From positions 1 through 11,035 of the forward strand of contig DSAK01000140.1 of the NCBI GenBank assembly GCA_011372825.1: a DNA stretch of 11,035 nt, written 5' to 3'. A model generated the notes under the pieces. It saw nothing but the letters and a program-made list of their open reading frames with translations. It did no database searches and was not told the DNA's origin. The position numbers were made by a program, and so were the translations under genes. This document shows, piece after piece, positions 1-7,429 of the stretch. How positions within the stretch are numbered: position 1 is the first letter of the stretch; every line of letters starts with the position of its first letter. This DNA is from Campylobacterota bacterium. Its GTDB lineage: Bacteria; Campylobacterota; Campylobacteria; Campylobacterales; Sulfurovaceae.

Positions 1-270
1 CCTGGACTCAAAATGGAAATTGATTGTAATAAAGATTTACTAAAAAGCATATTAACTTCTTTTTCGCAAATGGCTCCAGAGTGCGATATCCCTATAGTAA
101 AAAAAGTAGTTGCTTTTCACACAAAATATCATCCCATAAAAGAGCTAGTTTTAAAGACTCACCCTTTTTATGGGGAGCTTGCCAAAGGGGATTTCAACTT
201 CCATTTGACAAACCCTTCACTCCAAGAGACATTTAGTAAAATACGAGAAATCATCCGATGCAATCAATAA
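1..270 (+). CDS. Hypothetical protein, probably the C-terminal part of a longer gene
   Basis: The reading frame is open to the left edge of the window and stops at 268-270. The first ATG is at position 13, which would give an 85-residue protein. The 12 bases before it hold only a weak GGA and no convincing Shine-Dalgarno sequence, so I favour a 3' fragment of a gene that begins upstream; a start at 13 cannot be excluded. The product is hydrophilic and mixed helical, with no signal peptide, membrane segment or motif that I recognise. A stretch rich in His, Lys and Pro lies around residues 35-60 counted from the ATG. It overlaps the uvrC start by 13 nt, so the two genes are probably co-transcribed and translationally coupled. 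I cannot assign a function. Confidence is for a real coding region. Confidence 0.6.
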   Translation, partial: PGLKMEIDCNKDLLKSILTSFSQMAPECDIPIVKKVVAFHTKYHPIKELVLKTHPFYGELAKGDFNFHLTNPSLQETFSKIREIIRCNQ

Positions 271-2081
271 TCAAATCCCTCCCAAAAAGTGCAGGAGTTT
301 ACCAATATTTTGACGCTAATGGTAAACTCCTTTATGTAGGAAAAGCGAAAAATCTCAAAAATAGAGTAAAAAGTTACTGGCGTTTTACTCCCCAGCTTGC
401 ACCAAATCCAACACTCTCACTGCGAATTCAAAAAATGCTACATGAGGTTGACACCCTATCATATATAGTTGTTGAGAATGAGGAGGATGCTCTTATCTTA
501 GAGAATTCACTCATCAAACAACTCAAACCAAAATACAACATACTCCTAAGAGATGACAAAACTTACCCTTATCTAGCAATTGATAAAGATAGCTCATTTC
601 CTAGAATCGAGATAACCCGCAAGGTCCAAAAAGGGAAAAACATAGACTACCATGGTCCTTTCCCTTCTGGAGGGAGAGTACTTCTAGAGGCTATATACGA
701 AGTCTATCCGCTTGTTCAAAAAAAAAGTTGCCTCAAAGGGAAAAAAGCGTGCCTTTTTCATCAGATAAATAAGTGCCATGCTCCATGTGAGGGGAAGATA
801 ACCAAAAAGGAGTATCAAGTCATCCTCGAAGAGGCTAAGCAAAGTATCATCCACACAAATAGACTCATCAAGCTACTTACCCAAAAAATGTCACTCCTTG
901 CAACCCAAGAGAGATTTGAAGAGGCTACTAAAATCCGCGACTGGATAAAAGCTATAACAGCCTTGCAACAAAATTCCACTATAGACTTAGCATCTCATGA
1001 GGATTTTGACATCATCGCCATAGTAGCTAGCGAACAAAGAGGAGTGGTGCTCAAACTTTTTATGAGGGGGGGCAAAATCATCTCTAGCGATGTTGATTAT
1101 TTCAAAAATACAGAAAATTTTGAAATTGCCCAAGCATACAAGCAGGTCCTTTTGCAAATGTATCAAGCCCAGATGCCAAACTCTTGCAAAACGATCCTCA
1201 CTGCACACCCTTTTGAAGAACAAAAACAACTAGCTTCGATTATATCCAAAAGACTAAATAGCCCAAAAGAGATACTCACACCCCAAAGGGGGACGAAAAA
1301 AAAGCTCATTGAACTTGCCCTTACAAATGCAAATGAGCTTATTAGGCAACAACAACAACTAGAACCAACAACTCCCATTGAAGAGAAAGTTGCAACATTG
1401 TTTGGGTTACACACACATCCATTTAGGGTTGAAACTTTTGACAACTCACATATGCAAGGAGAGGCTTGTGTGGGAGCAATGGTAGTTTTCGATAATGGTA
1501 AGTGGGACAAAAAAAGCTACAGAAGATATATGCTAGATGCAAAAGATGAATATGCTCAGATGCAAGAGTTGCTTAGTAGAAGAATTGAGGATTTTGGATT
1601 TATGCCTCCTCCTGATTTGTGGATACTTGATGGAGGCAAAGCATTGCTTGATTTGGCCTATAGATTATTAGATGAAGCGGGAGTCAATCTAGAAGTTATT
1701 GCAATTGCCAAGGAGAAACTTGACGCAAAAGCTTACCGTGCAAAAGGCTCAGCAAAAGATACAATCTATACGATGAATGGTCCATTTTCGCTCCAAACTA
1801 CTGATTTGAGGCTTTTGTGGGTTCAGAAACAAAGAGATGAAGCCCATCGGTATGCTATCAGTTATCATCGTCTCAAAAAAAGATCTCTAGCAACCAAGCA
1901 TGCCCTCCTTGAGACAAAAGGGGTTGGCAAAGCAACGATAAAAAAACTTTTAGACTATTTTGGGACTTTTGAGGCTATCAATAATGCCTCTTTTGAGGAG
2001 CTGTCTCAACTTACAAATACAAAAGTTGCAACAGCTATCTTATCAAATGCCCTAATAAATAGCAAAAATCAATCTAACTAA
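258..2081 (+). CDS. uvrC: UvrC, excinuclease ABC subunit C
   Basis: UvrC makes the two incisions flanking a DNA lesion in the UvrABC nucleotide excision repair complex in the cytoplasm. At 607 aa it has the full family length. The N-terminal GIY-YIG nuclease (about 10-95) has GVY at 13-15, YVG at 26-28, and R36, E82 and N94 where the family carries catalytic residues for the 3' cut. Four cysteines (C158, C165, C173, C177) match the conserved cluster reported to bind iron-sulfur. A UVR motif for UvrB binding lies near 211-232. The C-terminal RNase H-like nuclease for the 5' cut has D395 (FDNSH), D430, D458 (ILDGGK) and H537. A helix-hairpin-helix tail starts near 550 with GVGKATIKKLL; its second hairpin lacks the usual glycine. 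The start overlaps the upstream frame and has only a weak SD (CGAGAA), consistent with coupling; GVY at residue 13 fits a family-typical N-terminus. The gene contains G7 (1066-1072) and A9 (718-726) tracts. Confidence 0.97.
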   Translation: MQSIIKSLPKSAGVYQYFDANGKLLYVGKAKNLKNRVKSYWRFTPQLAPNPTLSLRIQKMLHEVDTLSYIVVENEEDALILENSLIKQLKPKYNILLRDDKTYPYLAIDKDSSFPRIEITRKVQKGKNIDYHGPFPSGGRVLLEAIYEVYPLVQKKSCLKGKKACLFHQINKCHAPCEGKITKKEYQVILEEAKQSIIHTNRLIKLLTQKMSLLATQERFEEATKIRDWIKAITALQQNSTIDLASHEDFDIIAIVASEQRGVVLKLFMRGGKIISSDVDYFKNTENFEIAQAYKQVLLQMYQAQMPNSCKTILTAHPFEEQKQLASIISKRLNSPKEILTPQRGTKKKLIELALTNANELIRQQQQLEPTTPIEEKVATLFGLHTHPFRVETFDNSHMQGEACVGAMVVFDNGKWDKKSYRRYMLDAKDEYAQMQELLSRRIEDFGFMPPPDLWILDGGKALLDLAYRLLDEAGVNLEVIAIAKEKLDAKAYRAKGSAKDTIYTMNGPFSLQTTDLRLLWVQKQRDEAHRYAISYHRLKKRSLATKHALLETKGVGKATIKKLLDYFGTFEAINNASFEELSQLTNTKVATAILSNALINSKNQSN

Positions 2082-2104
2082 AGTAAAAATAAAAAAATTT
2101 ATAA

Positions 2105-2138
2105 TGGTTTATCCTATTTTTAGTTTAATTACTATAAT
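2105..2138 (+). promoter_or_regulatory. Predicted sigma-70 promoter of the signalling operon
   Basis: The 109-nt gap between uvrC and the PAS gene is very AT-rich and contains a perfect TATAAT at 2133-2138, preceded by T-rich runs (around 2108-2130) rather than a TTGACA-like -35. This is the pattern described for Campylobacterota housekeeping promoters. A start near 2145 would leave a leader of about 45 nt. I see no clear uvrC terminator hairpin in the gap, so read-through from uvrC is possible. The call rests on motif and position only. Confidence 0.55.
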
Positions 2139-2180
2139 CTTTCAAATTACAAATTGTAAAGCTTTCAAAACATAACACCT

Positions 2181-2189
2181 AGGGGGGAG
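2181..2189 (+). promoter_or_regulatory. Ribosome binding site containing a G6 tract
   Basis: The sequence AGGGGGGAG lies directly upstream of the ATG at 2191. It is purine-rich enough to act as a Shine-Dalgarno sequence, but the six consecutive G residues (2182-2187) are unusual in this AT-rich DNA, and the distance to the ATG is short if the last GAG is used. It supports the start at 2191. A change in tract length would alter the SD spacing of the first gene in the operon. Confidence 0.6.
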
Positions 2190-2190
2190 A

Positions 2191-2601
2191 ATGGTCAAAT
2201 CCGAGCCAATTGATGAAGAGTATACTTTTGATACTGGAATTGGCGTTAGTTCAACTGATTTAAGTGGAGTGATCACATACGCAAATCGAAAGTTTTGTGA
2301 AATTTCTGGTTACGGCAAAAGTGAATTAATTGGGAAAAATCACAATATTGTCAGGCATCCTTATATGCCAAAAATGGCTTTTAAGCAACTTTGGGATACT
2401 CTTGACGCCGAAAAAGAGTGGACAGGCATTATAAAAAATCTACGAAAAGATGGTCGATACTTTTGGGTATATTCTCATATAACTCCTATCTTCCAAAATG
2501 GAAAAAAGATAGGGTATAGTTCCGTTAAAAGACCTGCTTCTGCGACCGAAATAAACGAAATTATCTCTCACTACAAAGAGATGTTAGAGCAAGAAAAATA
2601 A
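2191..2601 (+). CDS. Small soluble PAS-domain protein, Aer/CetB-like redox sensor
   Basis: This 136-aa protein is essentially one PAS domain (about 15-115) with a short C-terminal helix and no membrane segment. The motif run resembles the FAD-binding PAS of E. coli Aer and of Campylobacter CetB: ANRKFCEISGY near 31-41, NHNIVRHP at 50-57, W68, W77, KNLRKDG near 82-88 and FWV at 91-93. Residues that mutagenesis (as I recall it) showed to matter for FAD in Aer map here to N32, R55, H56 and W77, but the Aer Asp60 position is Tyr58. PAS proteins of this class sense redox or electron-transport state and signal through a partner, because they have no output domain. Here the likely partners are the Hpt protein or kinase encoded just downstream (24 nt to the next gene). 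The PAS call is firm; FAD binding and the partner are inferred. Confidence 0.88.
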   Translation: MVKSEPIDEEYTFDTGIGVSSTDLSGVITYANRKFCEISGYGKSELIGKNHNIVRHPYMPKMAFKQLWDTLDAEKEWTGIIKNLRKDGRYFWVYSHITPIFQNGKKIGYSSVKRPASATEINEIISHYKEMLEQEK

Positions 2602-2625
2602 CCAAAAAAGAAGGAGTTTTATCCT

Positions 2626-3996
2626 ATGTACTATATAACCAATGAAAACCATGATATTATCGCCACCGATCAAGCTATACTTGATTTTGCTGGAGCAAAA
2701 AACTTCATGGACTTTTACTCAAAACTGCAAAATAAGGCTATAGAGCTAGCTTTACAAGGTGAAAAACTAGATATCAAGCTTCATGATGCAACATATACAA
2801 AAAATACTAAGTCAAACTGGCTCCAAACACCTATGGGGAAGATGTTGCTTATCGAGATAGGCACAGATGTAATTCAAACAGAAGATACAGCCAAACCCCT
2901 AGTAGAAGAAAAAAGACATATCGAGAAACCCCTCACGATAGAAGAGGAGAGCACCCCAAACAAACCTAGCGAAGCTTTTGAAGATTCAATAATGCTATCT
3001 GACGAGCAAACTACAGCCAAAAAAGAGAAGCTAGATTCAACCAATGATGATATTTTTGCCCTCCTTGATGAACCCAAAATCGAAGAGGAAGAGACCCTTG
3101 AAGTAGAATCTCAACCCCTAAAGGAAGAAACCCTTGTAGCAAAATCTCAACCCTCAAGTAGCCCTATCGTCGTTGACTCTTTTGGTGCAAGCCAAATTTT
3201 AGGGATAGAGCGTAGCGACTATGAAACATTTTTCAACGAATATATCCAAACGGCACATACCCTCAAGGAGAATCTCACTGGGGAAAACAATCAAGAAAAA
3301 ACACAAGCACATGAGACACTTCTTCATCTAGCAGGTGTTTTGCATCTTCCTAAACAAGTCGAGGTAGCACTGCAATCATCTGTTCATCAGGGGTATGATG
3401 AATTTTATAATGTTTTAAGTCGTTTAAAGATAGATGAAACTGCCAACCTTGAAGAGAATTTTACAGATTCCTTCTCACTAGTCAAACCAAAACTCCCAAA
3501 AGAAGACTCTTTTGAGCAAAAACCACTTAGAGTCAAGGTACAAGATAAACCCTTGGAACTAATTTCAGACGATATCGTCAGTGAATCTACTATGGTAGAT
3601 AATCTATCATCAAATAAAAATGCAAGTATTGACCTTTTAGATGTTCAACCTGAATATTTTGATTTCCAAATCGAAGAGGCGTCAAAAGAGCTTAATTTAC
3701 CACTTGTTTTGGTCAAAGAGTTCATTAGAGATTTTATCGACCAAGTACATGAGGAGACAAAAAATATCCTCAACGCATATCAAGCAGGTGAAATTCTAAG
3801 AATCCAGAAACTTGCCCATATGCTCAAAGGTACTTCTAGTAACTTGAGAATTACGCCATTGGCAGAATCTCTTTATAATCTACAGCTCAACGAAGATTTA
3901 AATCAAGTAGAGCCGCTTGTTAAAAAATATTGGGGGCAATTTATCTCCTTTGAAAGATTTATGAGCAGTGTCCTAAATCAAGGAGGGGAAAAATGA
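2626..3996 (+). CDS. Hpt phosphotransfer protein with a degenerate second Hpt-like segment
   Basis: This 456-aa cytoplasmic protein has several parts. Residues 1-80 are a compact module, possibly PAS-like, which I cannot name. Residues 85-185 are an acidic, low-complexity linker with a short internal duplication (EETLxxxSQP twice, about 156-176). Residues 186-270 look like an Hpt helical bundle, but the expected phospho-His column holds L233 with a His one residue later (LLHLAG), so it is probably inactive. A second linker leads to a canonical C-terminal Hpt domain (about 340-450) with the motif AHMLKG and phospho-acceptor H398. Hpt domains carry phosphate between receiver domains in multistep relays; the next gene encodes a hybrid kinase with no Hpt domain of its own, so this is its likely partner. 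The start is supported by AAGGAG at 2611-2616, 9 nt before the ATG. The stop overlaps the kinase start (ATGA, 3993-3996), indicating translational coupling. Confidence 0.88.
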   Translation: MYYITNENHDIIATDQAILDFAGAKNFMDFYSKLQNKAIELALQGEKLDIKLHDATYTKNTKSNWLQTPMGKMLLIEIGTDVIQTEDTAKPLVEEKRHIEKPLTIEEESTPNKPSEAFEDSIMLSDEQTTAKKEKLDSTNDDIFALLDEPKIEEEETLEVESQPLKEETLVAKSQPSSSPIVVDSFGASQILGIERSDYETFFNEYIQTAHTLKENLTGENNQEKTQAHETLLHLAGVLHLPKQVEVALQSSVHQGYDEFYNVLSRLKIDETANLEENFTDSFSLVKPKLPKEDSFEQKPLRVKVQDKPLELISDDIVSESTMVDNLSSNKNASIDLLDVQPEYFDFQIEEASKELNLPLVLVKEFIRDFIDQVHEETKNILNAYQAGEILRIQKLAHMLKGTSSNLRITPLAESLYNLQLNEDLNQVEPLVKKYWGQFISFERFMSSVLNQGGEK

Positions 3997-6900
3997 CAAT
4001 ATCTAACAGACTTAAACTTATTGGATTACTACCAATATTACTTGTTGTAGCTCTGAGTACCTACATTTTACTAACATCATACAAAAACTACGAAGATGTA
4101 AAAGCTTCACTACAGATACTCCAAAACAACACTCTAATCAGTGAAACACTAGAGAGTATAGGCAACGAGAGAGACCTCAATATCGCCTTAAGGGGTCAAA
4201 ACACTTTTGATGCCCTAAAACTACAAAGTCAATTTGATATGACCGATAGCACTCTTCTAAAACTAAAAAGAAAACTTGCAACAAAAAGTGAAGCCATAGC
4301 GCCATGGATATTTACCATACTTAAATCATCAGAAACAATCACCCCTGCTATGTATGTTAAAATTAACCGAATCGATGAGATTGTAAATGATATTCGAAAA
4401 GAGGCAGATGTGGCTAATCAGAGCTTCGAGAAGATATTTTTTCACGGCTACACCAATCAAGCAATCAATCCTCTTTTGGAAACACTACTACAAAGTACAC
4501 AAAATATCTTAAATGACGAAAACTATAGAGATATTGTGGCACTCCAAGCTACATACAAGGCAAAAGCATACACTGCCCTTTCTAGAGGGTATATCGCATA
4601 TTTTGCAAATGCCGATTTGCAACCAACTCCACAAGAGATGCGAACATTGCAAAATCTGATCAATACAGCTGATCTTAGTAGCTTAAGCAATCAACCTCAA
4701 GTGGTTGAAGCAAAAGAGCTACTTGAAAATATCAAGATTGCGCAAAATAGCCTTACAGGGAAATTGCAAGATCCAAATTCAACAGCTTATGCAGATAATT
4801 TGTATGAACTTCAAACGCAAAAAATATATCTACTAAATCAGTTAGAGACAAAACTCTCAAAAAATCTAACTGACTACTTTCAAACAGCTCAAAAAAAATA
4901 TTTTTTATGGATGGCAATCAGTGGCGGACTTATTTTACTAGGTCTCCTTTTGGCTATCATATGGTACCAAACATCAGCCAAATCTGACCAAAGTATAAGC
5001 AAGCTCGAGCATGTAATAAACAAGGGTGTTCAGGAGATTCAAAAAAATGATCCAAATTTTGTGTTTAAAAAATTCCAGCTTGACACATACGAAGGGGCAC
5101 AAAAAGCTTATCTATTTTTGGAGCGCTTAGTAGAGTCTGCAAAAAATGACAAAAAAAGTGCACTCCAAGCAAACAAAGCAAAATCTCTATTTCTAGCAAA
5201 CATGTCTCATGAGATTCGAACCCCACTCAATGGTATAGTTGGTTTTACTGAGCTCCTAAAAAATACAGATCTCACCAATGAACAACAAGAATTTATCTCA
5301 ATCATAGATAAAAGCTCAGAGAATTTGCTTAGTATTATCAATAACATTCTTGACCTTTCAAAAATTGAAAGTAGCAAAGTTGAGGTAGAAAGTATCGTCT
5401 TTGATGCTCCTGCTGAATTTGAAAGTACTGTTGAAACTTATGCTGTTAATGCTGCAGAGAAAAATATTGACCTCAACTTCTATATGGATCCAACTATCTC
5501 GCCAAAACTAAAAGGTGATCCAACAAAAATCAAAGAGATTCTCATTAATCTCCTTAGTAATGCTATCAAGTTCACCCCACACGATGGTGAGATAAATGTA
5601 GAGATTAAAAAAGCGACAACAACCAATGACTCAGTTAGCACAATTGTATTTAGCGTACAAGACAGTGGTATAGGGATGACCAAAGAACAACAAGAGAATG
5701 TTTTTGAAGCATTCTCTCAAGCAGATATTTCAGTTACCAGAAAATATGGTGGAACCGGTCTTGGACTTACAATTTCAAGTCAATTTGCAACCCTTATGGG
5801 TGGGCTGCTTGAAGTAGAAAGTAAAAAAGATAGAGGAACAACATTTACCCTAACTATTCCACTTGAAGAGGTACCAAGCCTTGATAGTGATTTGAAAAAT
5901 AGTTTTTCATCTCTCTCAATTGGTAAATACGAAAACAAAAGCTCGCCTACCAAACTTGATAGTTATGTGAAGCAATATTTTAATTACTTTGGTCCGAAGG
6001 TTGAATATTTTACATATGCCAATGAGTTAAGAGATCTCAATGAAAAAAATAATTGCAAATCATACTGGATTGATTTAGACAAAGCAGACAGTAGTATCGT
6101 AGAGTCAATTTCAAAAATAGACAAAACGAAACTTATTATAATAGCAAGCGTAAAAAGTAGAGACAAGATAGAAAAACTTGGCATCCCTATTCAAAACGTA
6201 ATCTTCAAACCGCTCACCTTTACTAAAGTAAAAGCTAGTCTAGAAAAAAGCGCCTCCTTGTTTGAGAAATCATCCATCAAAGTTCTCCCAAAACATAAAG
6301 AACTTTTTGATGCAAAGGTACTAGTTGTTGAGGACAACATAATCAACCAAAAACTCATGTCGCGAATATTAGGTGAATATGGACTTGAAATTGAAATTGC
6401 AAACAATGGCCTTGAGGCATTTGAAAAACGGAGAAATAGTGAATTTGATTTGATTCTTATGGATATTCAAATGCCTGTTATGGATGGTGTTGAGGCAACT
6501 CATGAGATTTTAGAATATGAAGAAGATTATGAAGTACCTCATGTCCCTATTGTTGCGCTCACAGCAAATGCACTCAAAGGGGACAGAGAGAGGTTTTTAA
6601 ATGAAGGCATGGATGAGTATATCGCTAAGCCTATTGAGACCACTGAGCTTCTTTATATCCTCAACAAATTTCTAGCTAGTAAGATGAGAGTTGTGACCAT
6701 AGAGGATAAAAAAAAGCAAAGCATCCATGCAGAGACCGACAAAATTACTATTGTAGATGAAGCTATACAATTAGCAGGAGAGCAAGAACTACAACTAAGC
6801 GTAGCCAAACCTCGTAAAGATAGAAGAAAAACGAGATCAACCACTCAAAAAAAGATTCTCAAAACTGCTGACAAAAACACTACAGATCATGAAGTTGCAC

Positions 6901-7424
6901 AATTAGCAAAAGAGCAAGAACCACAATTAAGCGTAGCCAAACCTCGTAAAGATAGAAGAAAAATGAGATTAACTACACCAGAAAAGATTCTAAAAACTGC
7001 TGACAAAAACACTACAGATCATGAAGTTGCACAATTAGCAAAAGAGCAAGAACTACAACTAAGCGTAGCCGAACCTCTTGAAGATACAGACAAAGTAAGA
7101 TCAACCACACAAAAAAAGATTCTCATAGCAAAAGCAACTGACTTGGAAAATAGGATTCTTGCAAAAATTATACAAAATCTTGGATTTGAGTACAAAATAA
7201 CAAAAAATCTAAAATATATCGACAAAACACTAAAATCTAAAGTTTACGATATCGCATTTATCGATCCAACAATACTAAATAATAGCCTTATCGGTTTTTA
7301 TGAAAATATTGTTATAATTTCTGAAGAGTTCAACAAAGAAAATATGCCAAAACTACACGAGAGGATTGATGGGATGTTGACACAACAGAAAGTTTTGGAT
7401 ATTATTCAAAAATATAGGGGATAA
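3993..7424 (+). CDS. Membrane hybrid histidine kinase with NIT-like sensor, one active and two degenerate receivers
   Basis: The protein is 1143 aa. Membrane segments at about 9-29 and 304-326 flank a helical periplasmic region (30-303). Its pattern (LISETLESIGNERDLNIAL near 48-66, and the segment near 178-230) resembles the NIT nitrate/nitrite-sensing domain. A helical linker without an obvious HAMP follows. HisKA has SHEIRTP with phospho-His H406; the HATPase domain has N523, the DSGIGM motif starting at D557 and GGTGLGL at 586-592. A receiver-like domain (about 640-755) keeps D694 and K739, but has K645/Y646 where the acidic pair should be. An intact receiver (about 774-893) has E780/D781, phospho-acceptor D824 and K879. 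Residues 894-1040 are a charged linker with 44-residue tandem repeats. The C-terminal receiver-like domain (1041-1143) keeps D1091 but lacks the acidic pair and the lysine. The start follows AAGGAGGGG. It overlaps the Hpt gene by 4 nt and lies 5 nt before the CheY-like gene. Ligand and partner wiring are inferred. Confidence 0.93.
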   Translation: MTISNRLKLIGLLPILLVVALSTYILLTSYKNYEDVKASLQILQNNTLISETLESIGNERDLNIALRGQNTFDALKLQSQFDMTDSTLLKLKRKLATKSEAIAPWIFTILKSSETITPAMYVKINRIDEIVNDIRKEADVANQSFEKIFFHGYTNQAINPLLETLLQSTQNILNDENYRDIVALQATYKAKAYTALSRGYIAYFANADLQPTPQEMRTLQNLINTADLSSLSNQPQVVEAKELLENIKIAQNSLTGKLQDPNSTAYADNLYELQTQKIYLLNQLETKLSKNLTDYFQTAQKKYFLWMAISGGLILLGLLLAIIWYQTSAKSDQSISKLEHVINKGVQEIQKNDPNFVFKKFQLDTYEGAQKAYLFLERLVESAKNDKKSALQANKAKSLFLANMSHEIRTPLNGIVGFTELLKNTDLTNEQQEFISIIDKSSENLLSIINNILDLSKIESSKVEVESIVFDAPAEFESTVETYAVNAAEKNIDLNFYMDPTISPKLKGDPTKIKEILINLLSNAIKFTPHDGEINVEIKKATTTNDSVSTIVFSVQDSGIGMTKEQQENVFEAFSQADISVTRKYGGTGLGLTISSQFATLMGGLLEVESKKDRGTTFTLTIPLEEVPSLDSDLKNSFSSLSIGKYENKSSPTKLDSYVKQYFNYFGPKVEYFTYANELRDLNEKNNCKSYWIDLDKADSSIVESISKIDKTKLIIIASVKSRDKIEKLGIPIQNVIFKPLTFTKVKASLEKSASLFEKSSIKVLPKHKELFDAKVLVVEDNIINQKLMSRILGEYGLEIEIANNGLEAFEKRRNSEFDLILMDIQMPVMDGVEATHEILEYEEDYEVPHVPIVALTANALKGDRERFLNEGMDEYIAKPIETTELLYILNKFLASKMRVVTIEDKKKQSIHAETDKITIVDEAIQLAGEQELQLSVAKPRKDRRKTRSTTQKKILKTADKNTTDHEVAQLAKEQEPQLSVAKPRKDRRKMRLTTPEKILKTADKNTTDHEVAQLAKEQELQLSVAEPLEDTDKVRSTTQKKILIAKATDLENRILAKIIQNLGFEYKITKNLKYIDKTLKSKVYDIAFIDPTILNNSLIGFYENIVIISEEFNKENMPKLHERIDGMLTQQKVLDIIQKYRG
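6771..7128 (+). repeat. 132-nt (44-codon) in-frame tandem repeat, two full copies and one partial
   Basis: Copy 1 begins at 6771, copy 2 at 6903 and copy 3 at 7035, each with TTAGCA. The spacing is exactly 132 nt, a multiple of three. Copies 1 and 2 differ at about a dozen positions by eye; copy 3 matches until about 7128 and then runs into the last receiver-like domain. A diverged echo of the repeat end (TIVDEAIQLA against TTDHEVAQLA) lies just before copy 1, near 6745-6770. The encoded unit is charged, with QLSVAKPRKDRRK and KKILKTADKN segments, and forms the linker between the intact receiver and the C-terminal receiver-like domain of the kinase. Confidence 0.93.
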
Positions 7425-7429
7425 GAGCA

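Noticed and set aside
718..726. A9 tract in uvrC as a phase-variation site
   Set aside because: It encodes ordinary Gln-Lys-Lys in an A-rich gene. Runs of A of this size are expected at this base composition, although slippage cannot be ruled out.
1163..1510. 115-codon open frame on the minus strand inside uvrC
   Set aside because: It is antisense to conserved UvrC residues including the D395 active site. Its Cys- and Ser-rich composition is that of a shadow frame.
2082..2132. Possible rho-independent terminator for uvrC
   Set aside because: The region is A/T-rich, but no GC stem precedes a U run, so it is better explained as promoter and upstream T-rich DNA.
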